From positions 1 through 6,165 of the forward strand of contig CACXCQ010000079.1 in the NCBI GenBank assembly GCA_902766185.1: a stretch of 6,165 nucleotides of DNA, given 5' to 3'. Below are positions 6,090-6,165 of this stretch, one piece after another. Every line of letters begins with the position of its first letter. Positions within the stretch are counted from its first letter, which is position 1. The notes beneath the pieces were generated by a model. It was not told where the DNA came from. It made no database searches and saw only the letters and a list, made by a program, of their open reading frames with translations. Source of the DNA: an uncultured Eubacteriales bacterium (GTDB lineage: Bacteria > Bacillota > Clostridia > Peptostreptococcales > Anaerovoracaceae). Made by a program: the position numbers and the translations under genes.

Positions 6090-6165
6090 ATGGAAACATT
6101 ATTGGAGAAACGAAACGAGATCGACCGGCAGATCCGAACGCTGTACCAGAAGCGTATGGCTCTGA
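6090..6165 (+). CDS. Possible AroQ-type chorismate mutase domain protein (3' truncated)
   Basis: Only 25 codons are in the window. The start is supported by AGGGGAGGAG (6077-6086) just upstream; an in-frame ATG at 6051 lacks such a site. The visible protein is one charged amphipathic helix. EIDRQIRTLYQKRMAL (10-25) resembles the first helix of AroQ chorismate mutases (pattern ID..I..L...RM), with R22 at the place of E. coli R28. The earlier active-site arginine (E. coli R11) would align with L5; R8 sits three residues off, so the match is imperfect. If correct, the full gene could be a chorismate mutase alone or fused to prephenate dehydratase (PheA) or DAHP synthase. The Phe/Tyr attenuator directly upstream supports an aromatic amino acid role. 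On the short sequence alone, another coiled-coil protein is possible. Confidence 0.5.
   Translation, partial: METLLEKRNEIDRQIRTLYQKRMAL

Noticed and set aside
5483..6091. 202-codon minus-strand open frame over the recA end and the attenuator
   Set aside because: It crosses recA coding sequence and the hairpins, has no recognisable motif, and the + strand leader and stems explain the region better.

Overview
The window looks like a chromosomal segment of a Bacillota (Firmicutes) bacterium, probably a GC-rich member of the Clostridia. The grounds are a Gram-positive type LexA operator (GAAC-N4-GTTC) in front of recA, Gram-positive-like RecA and surface-protein sequences, strong AGGAG ribosome binding sites, and consensus TTGACA promoters. 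Family or genus cannot be fixed from the sequence alone.

Left part (1-3901, + strand): three tightly packed genes for cell-surface glycan work. First is a 5'-truncated nucleotide-sugar 6-dehydrogenase of the TviB/WbpA type, which makes a UDP-N-acetylhexosaminuronic acid. Ten bases later comes a ten-helix acyltransferase-3 membrane protein. It overlaps by ATGA a secreted protein with two fibronectin-III-like domains and a complete SGNH hydrolase domain. The last two look like a split version of the fused AT3-SGNH O-acetylation enzymes. The run ends at a strong intrinsic terminator.

Middle (3902-4630): a convergent minus-strand gene for a small four-helix VanZ-like membrane protein. Its 3' end overlaps the + strand terminator, and its own likely terminator sits directly behind the hydrolase stop codon. 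Its extended -10 promoter diverges from two tandem recA promoters. The proximal recA promoter carries a perfect LexA box.

Right part (4631-6165): recA is complete. It is followed by 337 bases without a conventional gene, which hold the most interesting element of the window. This is a consensus promoter, a 33-codon leader peptide packed with Phe and Tyr codons (YFGFGFSGYYF), and three mutually exclusive RNA hairpins: 1:2 pause, 2:3 antiterminator and 3:4 intrinsic terminator. The spacing is what a ribosome-mediated attenuator needs. The gene behind it is cut by the window end after 25 codons; its start resembles the first helix of an AroQ-type chorismate mutase. Leader and gene therefore point to attenuation of Phe/Tyr synthesis by aromatic aminoacyl-tRNA supply.
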